Below, piece by piece: positions 7,965 to 15,884 of a stretch of DNA of 54,212 bases. The notes under the pieces were generated by a model, which was given only the letters and a program-made list of their open reading frames with translations, was not told the origin of the DNA and ran no database searches. Numbering within the stretch: position 1 is the first letter of the stretch; the number at the start of each line of letters is the position of its first letter. The stretch comes from Selenomonadaceae bacterium (lineage in GTDB: Bacteria; Bacillota; Negativicutes; Selenomonadales; Selenomonadaceae). A program made the translations under genes and the position numbers. The stretch is from the NCBI GenBank assembly GCA_017427545.1, contig JAFRSO010000068.1:1-54212 (forward strand), written 5' to 3'.

Positions 7965-9009
7965 CTTCAAAATTCTCCGTGTCGTCAGAATCTTCTTCAT
8001 CAGCCGAAGTCGAAATGGTTTTAAACGACTTCAAAACTTCTTCGCGAATTTTACTTTCAATCTCGTTGCAAGTGTCTGGGTGTTCGACAAGATATTTTTT
8101 GGCGTTATCCTTGCCGTTACCGAGCCGCACGCCGTTATATGAAATGTACGAACCGGCCTTGGTGAGAATTTCCAGCGCAACGCCGATATCGAGAATGCTG
8201 CCGATATGAAAATAGCCTTCGCCGTAAATCAAATCGAATTCTGCTGCGCGGAAAGGTGGAGCAACTTTATTTTTGGCGACCTTGATTTTAACGCGGTTGC
8301 CGATAATGTCTGAGCCTTGCTTAATCGGTTCACCCTTGCGAACTTCAAGCCGAATCGAAGAATAAAATTTCAATGCGCGACCGCCCGTTGTGACTTCGGG
8401 ATTTCCGAACATGACGCCGACTTTTTCACGAACTTGATTAATGAAAACCACGATAGTATCAGTCTTGCCGATAAGAGCCGTAAGTTTTCTCATAGCCTTG
8501 CTCATCATTCGCGCATGAAGTCCGACGTTGGCATCGCCCATTTCGCCTTCAATTTCGGCCTTGGGAACGAGTGCGGCAACCGAATCAATTACGACAATAT
8601 CAATCGCGCCGCTGCGAATCAAATTTTCGGCAATGTCCAAACCTTGTTCACCGGTATCGGGTTGCGCGAGTAGAAGATTATCCACGTCGACGCCGAGCCG
8701 CTTTGCATACATCGGATCAAGGGCATGTTCCGCGTCAATGAAAGCCGCCGTACCACCTTGCTTTTGAACCGATGCGATCATATGCAAAGCTACTGTCGTC
8801 TTACCGCCGGCTTCAGGACCATAAATTTCAGTTATCCTGCCGCGTGGAAGTCCGCCAATTCCCAGCGCAAGGTCAAGCGGCAAAATTCCCGTCGACACAG
8901 CGATAACGTCTTTGCGAACTTTATCATCACCGAGCCGCATGATTGAACCTTTGCCAAATTCCTTTTCGATTTGCTTCATTGCCGCCAGCAACGCTTCTTT
9001 TTTATCCAT
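7954..9009 (-). CDS. recA: recombinase RecA
   Basis: RecA catalyses homologous strand exchange and stimulates LexA self-cleavage in the cytoplasm. The start [27 protein letters not shown] is diagnostic. The Walker A is GPEAGGKTT, with Ala-Gly where most have Ser-Ser/Ser. The Walker B region [20 protein letters not shown], the L2 loop region ([16 protein letters not shown]) and the acidic C-terminus are also present. At 351 residues it has normal length. ATG 9009 has AAGGAGAG upstream. A 17-bp-spaced promoter precedes it, but I do not see a clear LexA operator. Confidence 0.98.
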   Translation of the reverse strand: MDKKEALLAAMKQIEKEFGKGSIMRLGDDKVRKDVIAVSTGILPLDLALGIGGLPRGRITEIYGPEAGGKTTVALHMIASVQKQGGTAAFIDAEHALDPMYAKRLGVDVDNLLLAQPDTGEQGLDIAENLIRSGAIDIVVIDSVAALVPKAEIEGEMGDANVGLHARMMSKAMRKLTALIGKTDTIVVFINQVREKVGVMFGNPEVTTGGRALKFYSSIRLEVRKGEPIKQGSDIIGNRVKIKVAKNKVAPPFRAAEFDLIYGEGYFHIGSILDIGVALEILTKAGSYISYNGVRLGNGKDNAKKYLVEHPDTCNEIESKIREEVLKSFKTISTSADEEDSDDTENFEVDE

Positions 9010-9044
9010 GGTTGCTCTCCTTTACAATTTCAGTTTCGGCGGAA

Positions 9045-9073
9045 ATTATACCAGAAATTCGGCCGATTGTAAA
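9045..9073 (-). promoter_or_regulatory. recA promoter
   Basis: TTTACA (9073-9068) and TATAAT (9050-9045) are spaced by 17 bases on the minus strand, about 36 bases before the recA start codon. No inverted repeat of the Gram-positive LexA type is evident around it. Confidence 0.75.
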
Positions 9074-9088
9074 TTTTCGGCTGTCGGC

Positions 9089-9114
9089 AAAAAAATACCC
9101 GCAATCATTCGGGC
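9089..9114 (-). terminator. terminator of the four-gene minus-strand cluster
   Basis: On the minus strand GCCCG-loop-CGGG is followed by a run of seven T. The stop codon of the last cluster gene falls inside the loop. The hairpin insulates the cluster from recA. Confidence 0.65.
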
Positions 9115-9353
9115 AGTTGACTTGATAAAAAATTTTTTAGTTGAGCAAGTTGTTCGTCGAGCGTCGTCAAATCTTCGGAGTGCTTTTTGTCTAAAGAGGC
9201 GTCGACAATTTTTTTATGTTCGTTTACAGCTTCATGAAAGTCCGAAAGATTTTTTTTGACTGTAACTCGTTCTTCGGTTTCGTGTTGAACGACCTCGTTT
9301 AAAAGTTCAAGATTCTTTTTAACGTGGGCTTGAAAATCCTCTTCCTTAATCAT
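9105..9353 (-). CDS. small coiled-coil protein, last gene of the XRE-linked cluster
   Basis: This 82-residue, highly charged protein (MIKEEDFQAHVKKNLELLNEVV and so on) is predicted to be almost all helix, with heptad-like Leu/Val spacing. The family is unknown. I choose ATG 9353, five bases after the upstream stop, with GGTGAG in front. A longer frame upstream overlaps the preceding gene and looks non-coding. It belongs to a four-gene run with one terminator. Confidence 0.7.
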   Translation of the reverse strand: MIKEEDFQAHVKKNLELLNEVVQHETEERVTVKKNLSDFHEAVNEHKKIVDASLDKKHSEDLTTLDEQLAQLKNFLSSQLPE

Positions 9354-9358
9354 CAAAC

Positions 9359-9721
9359 TCACCCAATCTTCGGCAGGCGCATTGCATTTGCATTGACTGC
9401 GGCGATAAAATTTCCGCCGTGCACTGTGTGTACATTTTGCAGAAAAGTCAACACCGCTTGCAACAAAGTTGGATTCGTGCAAATGACCGGATTCGAGAGC
9501 AACTTTTCCACCTCATCATAAGCTTTCGTTATGACGCGGTGATTGTCGTCCATTGCTCGCAAAAAACTTTCGTGATTATTGTTAATCGTCGTCAAGCACG
9601 CCTCAAGTTGAGCCTCAATTTTAATACGTTCGGTTTTTTCATGCTCCTTGCACATTTGATATTGAGTCGCCGCCGTGATTAATTCCTTGATAACCGGCAG
9701 GGCTGCTACGGGAACGCTCAT
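9359..9721 (-). CDS. uncharacterised helical protein of the XRE-linked cluster
   Basis: The 120-residue product starts MSVPVAALPVIKELITAATQY. It has a charged helical middle (EHEKTERIKIEAQLEACLTTI) and ends in a more hydrophobic segment (LLQAVLTFLQNVHTVHGGNF). I know no family for it. It overlaps the upstream gene by four bases (ATGA) and the next starts five bases after it, so the products are made in step and may form one complex. Confidence 0.72.
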   Translation of the reverse strand: MSVPVAALPVIKELITAATQYQMCKEHEKTERIKIEAQLEACLTTINNNHESFLRAMDDNHRVITKAYDEVEKLLSNPVICTNPTLLQAVLTFLQNVHTVHGGNFIAAVNANAMRLPKIG

Positions 9722-10071
9722 ATAATTCCTCCTGTCCTATTCATCATGCCGAAAAAGTCTTTGGAGTATTCATTATCGATAATAGTCAGCGCAATGTCGA
9801 CAACATTTTCATCGCCCAAAGCAATCGCCTTGTCCAATGCCGTCATCGCCAAGCTGTTAATCCGCTGCCTATTCTCGAAAAATTGATCTGAAAATTTTTG
9901 TAGCCGCTCCAAGCGCAATGCACTTTCATGACAGCGCGCTTGAAGTTGAGCAATCTGCTGCTCCTTACCTGTTATTGTCGCCTCACGATTGCTCAAATAG
10001 TTTTCCAGAAAATTTTTCGTCCGCTGAAGTAAATCTATCGCGTCAAGTTCCTGTTGCCGTGAAGGATACAT
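9718..10071 (-). CDS. uncharacterised coiled-coil protein of the XRE-linked cluster
   Basis: The protein has 117 residues. A helical N-terminal half with heptads (YLSNREATITGKEQQIAQLQARCHES in part) is followed by LAMTALDKAIALGDENVVDIALTI and the conserved-looking end FFGMMNRTGGII. There is no signal or membrane segment. ATG 10071 is 14 bases after the stop of the 280-residue gene. The C-terminal block resembles small helper proteins found next to phage-like or stress operons, but I cannot name a family. Confidence 0.72.
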   Translation of the reverse strand: MYPSRQQELDAIDLLQRTKNFLENYLSNREATITGKEQQIAQLQARCHESALRLERLQKFSDQFFENRQRINSLAMTALDKAIALGDENVVDIALTIIDNEYSKDFFGMMNRTGGII

Positions 10072-10084
10072 AATTGGTCGCCTC

Positions 10085-10927
10085 TCAATAAGTCAACAGC
10101 CGATCAAGCCAATTTGACGAATCCGAAACGGTCGGTGCTGCGGGAATCAAATTGTTGATATCTTTAATCTTGCCGCTGTAAAGTTTGTAGTTGCTGTCAA
10201 TGTCGCCCGAATTGCTGATAATGCGTTGTTCGAGGGAGCTTTTAATCTTATCGGCGATTTTGGAAATGCCCGTCATGTAACGAGCTTCCTTTTCGGTGAA
10301 AGAATTTCGATTCATTGCGGCGTTGAGCTGGCTGATGATTTTGCGGACTTTTTCCATAAGTTGAGCAAGATTAGACTTTTCGTCCTCTATATATCTTTGC
10401 GAATTATTGAGGGAACGATACAAAATTTGCATATCATTTAAGGCGTCTTGAACTTTGTACAGATATTCTTGCGCGGCGTATTTTTGATCCATAGCCTTAT
10501 CGCGGTCTTTGTAAGGGTCGCTGAATACGGAAAGGGCAATGTTTATCGGATTAAACGACGCACCGGGCATACTCGAAAACATAGACGAGACATTTACACT
10601 TGCAATCGACGGCGCGGAAGTGCTGAAATTTGACGGCAAGGCAACGCGGTTGCTTATGTTAAAGCGTTTGAAATTTTCAATAGAAATGTTGATGTCGCCG
10701 CTCAATTCCTTCAGAACGTCGGCTTTGTAGCTGTTGTAATTTCTGAGCAGGTTGTTGAGTTCATTGGCAGCGCGTTGAGATTCGCCTTTCATCTCTTTAT
10801 AATCGTCGTAAACGTCTTTTGCCTCCGACAGAAGATTTCGCGCCTCTCGACGATAATCCTCCGCCTCCTCCTTTGCTTCACGACGCCAACGCCTTTCTTC
10901 AGGGCTGAATCTGTCAAAAAATCCCAT
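10085..10927 (-). CDS. long coiled-coil protein heading the XRE-linked cluster
   Basis: This 280-residue protein starts MGFFDRFSPEERRWRREAKEE. Two long helical stretches (about 10-70 and 150-235) flank a Ser/Pro/Asn-rich middle (SNFSTSAPSIASVNVSSMF). A two-arm coiled coil with a flexible centre is a plausible fold, seen in scaffold and some pore-forming proteins, but the function is unknown. An in-frame GTG at 10936 lies inside the AAGGAGTG site, so ATG 10927 is the start. It follows the XRE regulator by 72 bases on the same strand. Confidence 0.75.
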   Translation of the reverse strand: MGFFDRFSPEERRWRREAKEEAEDYRREARNLLSEAKDVYDDYKEMKGESQRAANELNNLLRNYNSYKADVLKELSGDINISIENFKRFNISNRVALPSNFSTSAPSIASVNVSSMFSSMPGASFNPINIALSVFSDPYKDRDKAMDQKYAAQEYLYKVQDALNDMQILYRSLNNSQRYIEDEKSNLAQLMEKVRKIISQLNAAMNRNSFTEKEARYMTGISKIADKIKSSLEQRIISNSGDIDSNYKLYSGKIKDINNLIPAAPTVSDSSNWLDRLLTY

Positions 10928-10999
10928 AGCAATCACTCCTTATTTTATTTTAAAACCTCAACTGAAAATCTGCCCGCCGTCAGAAAATATCTCTCCGAC

Positions 11000-11374
11000 T
11001 CAAGTTTTGTCGTTGCCTGAAAAAATTTTATCGGCCTTCTCGAATTGCTCAAGCATTTTGTCCATATCGTCGTTGAGCTGTTTGATTACCTCGAACGACT
11101 CTTTCATGTCGCTCCAAAAATTTTTCAAGTCCGATTTATAAATGCCGTCAATGTCGGTGAGCAAAGCCAATTCCACGTCCAACACTCTGGAAATTCTGAT
11201 GAGCATGGGCAATGAAATACTTTTGTTCGTGGAGGCGTTTTCGATTTGTGACAAATAATTTTTATTGATATTGAGCTTATCGGCAAGTTCGGCTTGTGTC
11301 ATATTTCTCAGCTTGCGGAAACCTGCAATACGCATTCCGATAAAGCGCATTTCGGCTTGAAAGTCTTCCCTCAT
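11000..11374 (-). CDS. XRE-family transcriptional regulator
   Basis: The 124-residue protein has a helix-turn-helix of the Cro/CI type at about residues 15-70 (RKLRNMTQAELADKLNINKNY, then LSQIENAS and LPMLIRISRVLDVEL). A helical C-terminal extension follows (FWSDMKESFEVIKQLNDDMD). I start at ATG 11374, which has AGGAGG 6 bases upstream; the longer frame starting at 11416 has no such site. The adjacent position suggests that it controls the four downstream genes and possibly itself. Confidence 0.88.
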   Translation of the reverse strand: MREDFQAEMRFIGMRIAGFRKLRNMTQAELADKLNINKNYLSQIENASTNKSISLPMLIRISRVLDVELALLTDIDGIYKSDLKNFWSDMKESFEVIKQLNDDMDKMLEQFEKADKIFSGNDKT

Positions 11375-11406
11375 GATTTGCCTCCTAAATTGTTTATCTG
11401 TAAGAT

Positions 11407-11434
11407 ATTTTATCAAAAATTTTTCTAATGTCGA
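11407..11434 (-). promoter_or_regulatory. likely promoter of the XRE gene and its cluster
   Basis: TCGACA (11434-11429) and TAAAAT (11412-11407) are separated by 16 bases on the minus strand, 33 bases before the start codon. The -35 box is one base off consensus. Confidence 0.5.
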
Positions 11435-11487
11435 TTAACCTAAAGTTGTACCCTGACGCCTGTTAGATAAACCCAATGAACAGTCGG

Positions 11488-11516
11488 TTGATAAAAATAA
11501 TCGGCAACGTTATAAT
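11488..11516 (+). promoter_or_regulatory. promoter of the sugar O-acetyltransferase gene
   Basis: TTGATA at 11488-11493 and TATAAT at 11511-11516, with 17 bases between them, lie 25 bases before TTG 11541. It is divergent from the XRE promoter. Confidence 0.75.
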
Positions 11517-11540
11517 ACCAAAAAAGGGGAGTGAATAATT

Positions 11541-12119
11541 TTGACGGAAAAAGAAAAAATGCTCGCAGGTCAATGGTACGATGCGAACTTTGACGCAAGC
11601 TTGATTGAGGAACGGGCGATTGTCAAGGATTTGTGCACGGAATTTAACTTGACGCGTATGCAAGAATTGATTCGGCGTCGAAAAATTTTGCGGGAGATTT
11701 TGCCGAATGTGGACGTTGAAGCTGTGGAAATTTTGTCACCGTTCATGGTTGATTACGGCTACAACATTTACCTCGGCGCGGGCACTTTCCTCAACCACAA
11801 CTGCTATCTTATGGACTGCGTGGAAATTCGGCTCGGCAAAAAAGTTTTCGTCGGCCCGAATTGCGGATTTTATACGGCGATTCACCCTATCGACTTTGTT
11901 AAGCGTGCGGAAGGTTTAGAACGTGCGGAACCGATTATCATTGCTGACGACGTTTGGATTGGCGGAGACGTGACGATTTTGCCCGGCGTGAAAATTGGTC
12001 GCGGATCGGTTATCGGCGCAAAATCTCTCGTTACGAAAGATATTCCCGAAAATGTTATGGCGTTCGGAAATCCTTGCCGCGTCGTGAAGAAAATCGGCTT
12101 GGAGACTTTGCTTGTGTGA
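11541..12119 (+). CDS. maa: sugar O-acetyltransferase (maltose/galactoside acetyltransferase family)
   Basis: This is a hexapeptide-repeat acetyltransferase of the LacA/Maa/NodL family that transfers acetyl from acetyl-CoA to a sugar hydroxyl. The N-terminal Mac domain (TEKEKMLAGQWYDANFDASL) is typical. Left-handed beta-helix repeats follow (VFVGPNCGFYTAIHPID with the catalytic His, then IIADDVWIGGDVTILPGVKIG and GSVIGAKSLVTKDIPEN). The end VMAFGNPCRVVKKI is also standard. The protein has 192 residues and a TTG start with GGGGAGTG upstream. Sugar specificity cannot be assigned. Confidence 0.9.
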   Translation: MTEKEKMLAGQWYDANFDASLIEERAIVKDLCTEFNLTRMQELIRRRKILREILPNVDVEAVEILSPFMVDYGYNIYLGAGTFLNHNCYLMDCVEIRLGKKVFVGPNCGFYTAIHPIDFVKRAEGLERAEPIIIADDVWIGGDVTILPGVKIGRGSVIGAKSLVTKDIPENVMAFGNPCRVVKKIGLETLLV

Positions 12120-12239
12120 TTTATTCATACTTTCTTTTGCGTGCCAATTTAGCGTGAGAGCTAGTAGCTGGTAGCCAGAAGCTAACGTCGCTTTCCTGCG
12201 ACGTGGTCGCGGCGGCCGTCATCCTTGACGGCCTCAAGC
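12118..12239 (+). repeat. modular hairpin repeat, copy E (shortened)
   Basis: It begins with a TTATTCATACTTTCTTTTGCG remnant in part, lacks the first long hairpin, and keeps the ACGTCGC/GCGACGT hairpin (12183-12203) and the final GCCGTCA-TCCT-TGACGGC hairpin ending at 12233. It sits between the acetyltransferase stop and the chromate transporter start. The stretch between the modules is CTAG-rich. Confidence 0.75.
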
Positions 12240-12275
12240 TTTTTGGCAAAGTTTTTTATTCAAGAGGATTTTGTT

Positions 12276-12836
12276 TTGATTAAGACTGATAAAGATTTTT
12301 TTTGGAAGCTATTCAAGTCGACGTTTATCGTGAGCATGTTCACGGTCGGCGGCGGCTACGTGATAATCCCGCTGCTCAAAGCCAAATACGTCGACGAATA
12401 TCGTTGGATAAGCGACGAAGAGACTTTAAACATGGTGGCAATCGCGCAGTCAACACCGGGCGTCATGGCAGTAAATACGGCAATAATGCTCGGCTATCGA
12501 ATGGCGGGAGTTACGGGAGCATTGACGGGATTGTTCGCAACAGTCCTGCCGCCGCTGATTATAATTACAGTCGTCGCAACATTTTATGATCTCGTCGCCT
12601 CGAATGAATATGTTCAACTCGTCTTGAAGGGAATGCAATGCGGCGCGACGGCTTTACTGCTCAACGTGGCGATTGACCTGCTCAAAAAGCAATTCTCCAA
12701 AAAACTCATTCTGCCGATTGTGATAATCCTGGCAACCTTCATTGCAAATTTATTTTTCGGCGTGAACATAATGCTGCTCGTGGCGATTGACGGCATTGTC
12801 GGATTCTTCCTCATGCGCGACAAAAAATACGAGTGA
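12276..12836 (+). CDS. chrA: chromate transporter, single-domain ChrA type
   Basis: The protein has about five hydrophobic segments. The ChrA signature block is FWKLFKSTFIVSMFTVGGGY followed by VIIPLLKAKYVDEYRWISDE and AIAQSTPGVMAVNTAIMLGY. At 186 residues it is the short-chain form. These proteins usually come as two adjacent genes that form one transporter, but the next gene here is not the partner. An in-frame ATG-less extension reaches back into the repeat. TTG 12276, with AGAGG 8 bases upstream, is the likely start. Real substrates of anaerobe ChrA proteins may be sulfate-like anions. Confidence 0.87.
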   Translation: MIKTDKDFFWKLFKSTFIVSMFTVGGGYVIIPLLKAKYVDEYRWISDEETLNMVAIAQSTPGVMAVNTAIMLGYRMAGVTGALTGLFATVLPPLIIITVVATFYDLVASNEYVQLVLKGMQCGATALLLNVAIDLLKKQFSKKLILPIVIILATFIANLFFGVNIMLLVAIDGIVGFFLMRDKKYE

Positions 12837-12847
12837 GGCGATTGAAT

Positions 12848-13054
12848 ATGAAAATTAAAGAAATCCTTGACCAGCTGGAAAAAATTCATCAGGAACGATT
12901 TTTGGAGGCGCATCACGATTCATACGACTTGCATCAGCCGGATTTGGATGCGCTTGATTGCGTGATGAGTTTGATGAAAATTTTGGACGAGAGCCGTCTT
13001 GATGATTCGGTAAAAATCGACGAACTTTTAGCGGCGTCAAATATCGACAGATAA
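12848..13054 (+). CDS. small acidic protein, function unknown
   Basis: The 68-residue product (MKIKEILDQLEKIHQERFLE...) is helical, acidic and rich in His and Asp (AHHDSYDLHQPDLDALD). It follows the transporter by 11 bases, with GAGGCG as ribosome binding site made from the upstream stop region. No family is recognised. A strong hairpin terminator follows its stop directly. Confidence 0.65.
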   Translation: MKIKEILDQLEKIHQERFLEAHHDSYDLHQPDLDALDCVMSLMKILDESRLDDSVKIDELLAASNIDR

Positions 13055-13056
13055 TC

Positions 13057-13093
13057 AAAAAACCTCAGAGCTTGTGAAAGTTCCGAGGTTTTT
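13057..13093. terminator. bidirectional terminator
   Basis: AAAAAACCTC pairs with GAGGTTTTT across a 20-base loop. The A-run on one side and the T-run on the other let it serve both the chromate transporter operon and the convergent csaB gene, whose stop codon lies at its edge. Confidence 0.75.
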
Positions 13094-14171
13094 AAGATTT
13101 TGCAAGATTGACGGCAAGGCGGGCATTTTCTCTGGCAAGGTCGCCGAGTTTTTTCAGCAACGTATCATCGCGAGCTTTGGGTTTGGAAAATTTATTCAAT
13201 ACCGCGTCGAAAATTTCAGTTGCCGTAACGTCAGCCATATTGCCCAGCGGCTTTTCACCGATTGAATCAAGGAACCGTTCAATCTTCGGGTCGTAGGAAA
13301 TGCCGAGCATGGGAACATTCATTACGCCGGCAAAAATCAGCGCGTGAAGTCGGACGCCGATTAAAATATCCATGCAGCCGACGAGACTCAAAATTTCTTG
13401 CGTCGAGAACTCTTCGTCGAGGACGGCGCAATTTTTTTTCATGAGGGCGGCGGTTGATTGAGCGGCTTTTATGTCTTCGGGAAATTTCATCGGGATAAAA
13501 ATAATTTTAGCGTCAGCAATTTCGGCAAGACGGTCGAGAGCTTCGGCAAGTTCGCGGCGGAAATTTTCCCAGTCAATCCAACGACGAATCGCCACACCGA
13601 TAAATTTTCCACCGCGCGTTATCGAATGACGCGCCAAAATTTTTTCACCGACATTGAGCGGCACGGGCTTTATCGCCAAAACGGGATCGGCAGTGCAATA
13701 AATTTTCGGACGAGATATTTTGAGGCGTGAAAGTTCTTCGAGTGAGCCGCGATCACGGACGGTTATCAAGTCGACGCGATTTAAAATCAGATTCATTAAT
13801 TTATGAGCCAAAGTTCCGCGAATCGGCCCGATACCTTGAGCGTAAAGCATGACTTTGCGTCCGAAGAGTAATGCAAAAAAAATTATCGCAAGGTAATAGT
13901 AAAGACTGCGCCCGCTGGTCACGTTTTGCAGGAGTGAGCCGCCGCCGCTTATCAACAAATCCGCCGCACGAATTTTTTTTATGATAGAGAAAATATCCGA
14001 CCTGGGCACGGCGTCGACATTGTGACGACGCTTGGTATATTCGGGATTGAGTGAAATGACGGTGACGTTTAAATCTGAAACTTCTTCGCGCAAAACTTCA
14101 AGCATAGCCGCGAGCATAGCTTCATCGCCGCCATTTTTCGAGCCGTAATAGCCGGAAACTACAATCTTCAT
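13092..14171 (-). CDS. csaB: polysaccharide pyruvyl transferase CsaB
   Basis: CsaB adds pyruvate from phosphoenolpyruvate to a secondary cell-wall polysaccharide, creating the ligand for S-layer homology domains. The family landmarks are VVSGYYGSKNGGDEAMLAAM near the start, DLLISGGGSLLQNVTSGRSL, LFGRKVMLYAQGIGPIRG, and the C-terminal ILIGVRLHALIFAGVMNVPM. The protein has 359 residues. A GTG two codons earlier (14177) overlaps the ribosome binding site GAGGTG, so ATG 14171 is preferred. In Negativicutes this modification is thought to help link outer membrane and wall. Confidence 0.9.
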   Translation of the reverse strand: MKIVVSGYYGSKNGGDEAMLAAMLEVLREEVSDLNVTVISLNPEYTKRRHNVDAVPRSDIFSIIKKIRAADLLISGGGSLLQNVTSGRSLYYYLAIIFFALLFGRKVMLYAQGIGPIRGTLAHKLMNLILNRVDLITVRDRGSLEELSRLKISRPKIYCTADPVLAIKPVPLNVGEKILARHSITRGGKFIGVAIRRWIDWENFRRELAEALDRLAEIADAKIIFIPMKFPEDIKAAQSTAALMKKNCAVLDEEFSTQEILSLVGCMDILIGVRLHALIFAGVMNVPMLGISYDPKIERFLDSIGEKPLGNMADVTATEIFDAVLNKFSKPKARDDTLLKKLGDLARENARLAVNLAKS

Positions 14172-14182
14172 ACACACCTCGA

Positions 14183-14252
14183 AAGTTAGTGATTAGTTGT
14201 TAGCTGTTAGTGGTTAGAAAAATCTAAACACTAATCACTAAACACTAACCAC
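14183..14252. repeat. TTAG/CTAA inverted repeat between csaB and the thioredoxin gene
   Basis: TTAGTGGTTAGA (from 14208) pairs with TCTAAACACTAA with one mismatch around a short A-rich loop, and the outer TTAGTGATTAG part also has CTAATCACTAA on the other side. Similar TTAG/CTAG-rich strings occur at 12160-12180, 20988-21022, 24973-25000 and 39408-39466. Confidence 0.55.
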
Positions 14253-14345
14253 TTATTCTGCCCGCGCTCAAATTCCCCTGCTTGCGCCCGTTCAACGTAA
14301 ATGATAGAATACAACTAATCGAATATAGAAAAGGAGATGATTAGC

Positions 14346-14891
14346 ATGACGAAAAAATTTTTTGCGATTTTTTTGCTGGGATTGGCACTTTTGCTCGGCG
14401 GTTGCACTGACGATTCGGCGGACGTTAATGATTCTCCAAAGACGGCTCATGCTTCGCCCGTGGCAAAAAATATTCCGACTTTCACGGCTAAGACTATCAC
14501 GGGTGCGACCGTCACGAACGAAATTTTTTCGGCGAAGAAAATCACCGTCGTAAATATTTGGGGGACGTTTTGCCCGCCGTGCATAGGTGAAATGCCCGAA
14601 CTCGGCGATATGGCTCGTTCAATGCCCGCCGACGCGCAGATTATCGGATTGGTTTGCGACGCCTCGGAAGGTTCTCCGCAAATTCAAGAGGCTCTGAAGA
14701 TAACTAAAAAGGCCGGCGCGGATTTTGTAAACATTGTGCCCGATGAACAACTTTTGAAATTTATGGAAGGCGTGGAGGCCGTCCCGACGACGATTTTTGT
14801 AAACAGCAAGGGCGAAGTTGTCGGCAAGGCGGTTATCGGCGCGGACGTTGGAGCTTACAAAAATGAACTCGAAAAACTTCTCAAGCAGTAG
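14346..14891 (+). CDS. TlpA/ResA-like thiol-disulfide lipoprotein
   Basis: This is a thioredoxin-fold protein anchored outside the membrane. The signal peptide ends in LLLGGC (lipobox), and a low-complexity linker precedes the thioredoxin domain from about residue 45. The active site is WGTFCPPCIGEMPEL (CPPC), and the cis-Pro region is GVEAVPTTIFVNSKG. It has 181 residues. ATG 14346 is used because the earlier in-frame ATG at 14337 is within the AAGGAG site. It forms a cassette with the next two genes, which suggests electron transfer from the membrane ferredoxin to periplasmic thiols. Confidence 0.88.
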   Translation: MTKKFFAIFLLGLALLLGGCTDDSADVNDSPKTAHASPVAKNIPTFTAKTITGATVTNEIFSAKKITVVNIWGTFCPPCIGEMPELGDMARSMPADAQIIGLVCDASEGSPQIQEALKITKKAGADFVNIVPDEQLLKFMEGVEAVPTTIFVNSKGEVVGKAVIGADVGAYKNELEKLLKQ

Positions 14892-15009
14892 GCTGATAAT
14901 TTTCGTGGCAAGCGCGGCAATGATTTTGTTCGGCGTAAAGCGCGGTGAATTGGATATGATTTTCGCCAAGGCAACGCGCGTTTGTTTGGAATGTATAGGA
15001 CTCGGCTGA
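14863..15009 (+). CDS. CD1871A-type CXXC mini-protein
   Basis: This 48-residue protein is MNSKNFSSSRLIIFVASAAM followed by ILFGVKRGELDMIFAKATRV and CLECIGLG. It has one membrane helix, a GVKRGE motif and a C-terminal CLECIG motif, the pattern of the small CXXC family often annotated CD1871A. The ATG lies inside the 3' end of the TlpA-like gene (29-base overlap) with GGAG 9 bases upstream. Its TGA overlaps the ATG of the next gene. The two Cys may carry electrons between membrane ferredoxin and thioredoxin-like partners (inference). Confidence 0.8.
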   Translation: MNSKNFSSSRLIIFVASAAMILFGVKRGELDMIFAKATRVCLECIGLG

Positions 15010-15794
15010 TGAAAAGACGATTGATTCAAGTCGCGGCGATGATTTTAACGAATCCTCACGCGGCTAATTTTTTTAGCGGAAAACTTTATCGCGGCGGGCT
15101 GAAAAATTTTTGTGCGCCGGGATTGAATTGCTGGTCATGTCCCGCGGCAACGTTGAGTTGTCCGATTGGCGCAATGCAGGCTGTCGGAGGAATGGGCGGT
15201 AAGTTCGGATTTTATGCGGCGGGCGTCACGCTGTTAATCGGCTTGATTTTAGGGCGGGCAGTCTGCGGATTTTTATGCCCGTTCGGATTGATTCAAGAGT
15301 TGCTGAATAAAATTCCGTCGCCGAAAATTTCACTGCCGAAAAAAATTTTGCGCGTGAAATATTTTCTGCTGATAATCTTCGTGATGATTTTGCCCGTCGC
15401 AACAAAATTAGGCGAACCGACTTTTTGCGAATACATTTGCCCCGCGGGAACATTGGAAGCGGGCTTGCCACTGATCGCCACGCATGAAGAATTTCGCGGC
15501 GTGTTGGGAAAATTATTCGCGTGGAAAGTTTCAATCCTGCTCGCCGTGATTGCAGGGTGCATTGTCGCCCACAGATTTTTTTGCCGCGTAATGTGTCCGC
15601 TCGGCGCGATTTACGGTCTGCTCAACAAATACAGCTGCTATCAACTCAACTTCGCCGCCGATAAATGTGTTGCTTGCGGACGTTGCAAAAAAATTTGTCC
15701 GATTGAACTTGATCCGACGAAAGATTTTTCTTCCGCCGAATGTGTGCGTTGCGGCAAATGTAAAAAAATTTGTCCAACGCGTGCGCTGACTTAA
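15009..15794 (+). CDS. membrane 4Fe-4S binding protein (NapH/YccM-like)
   Basis: The 261-residue protein has several membrane helices. A conserved CxxxxxCP loop pattern is seen twice (CWSCPAATLSCPIGAMQ and CGFLCPFGLIQELL), with CEYICPAGTLEAGLP and FCRVMCPLGAIYGLLNK further on. Two C-terminal 4Fe-4S motifs follow (CVACGRCKKICPIELD and CVRCGKCKKICPTRAL). This is the NapH/RnfB-like ferredoxin-membrane family. It starts on ATG 15009, overlapping the stop of the mini-protein (TGATG). With the two genes upstream it probably moves electrons across the membrane to extracytoplasmic disulfides. Confidence 0.87.
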   Translation: MKRRLIQVAAMILTNPHAANFFSGKLYRGGLKNFCAPGLNCWSCPAATLSCPIGAMQAVGGMGGKFGFYAAGVTLLIGLILGRAVCGFLCPFGLIQELLNKIPSPKISLPKKILRVKYFLLIIFVMILPVATKLGEPTFCEYICPAGTLEAGLPLIATHEEFRGVLGKLFAWKVSILLAVIAGCIVAHRFFCRVMCPLGAIYGLLNKYSCYQLNFAADKCVACGRCKKICPIELDPTKDFSSAECVRCGKCKKICPTRALT

Positions 15795-15884
15795 AGGATT
15801 AGAAAATTTTACGGTATGTTGCAGAAGCTTCATGATTGAAAAGTTAAATCGACTATGCTAAAATTTTTTGCGAGGTGAATGAAT

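Noticed and set aside
9010..9104. LexA operator upstream of recA
   Set aside because: The promoter is clear, but no inverted repeat of the GAAC-N4-GTTC or CTGT-N8-ACAG type was found.
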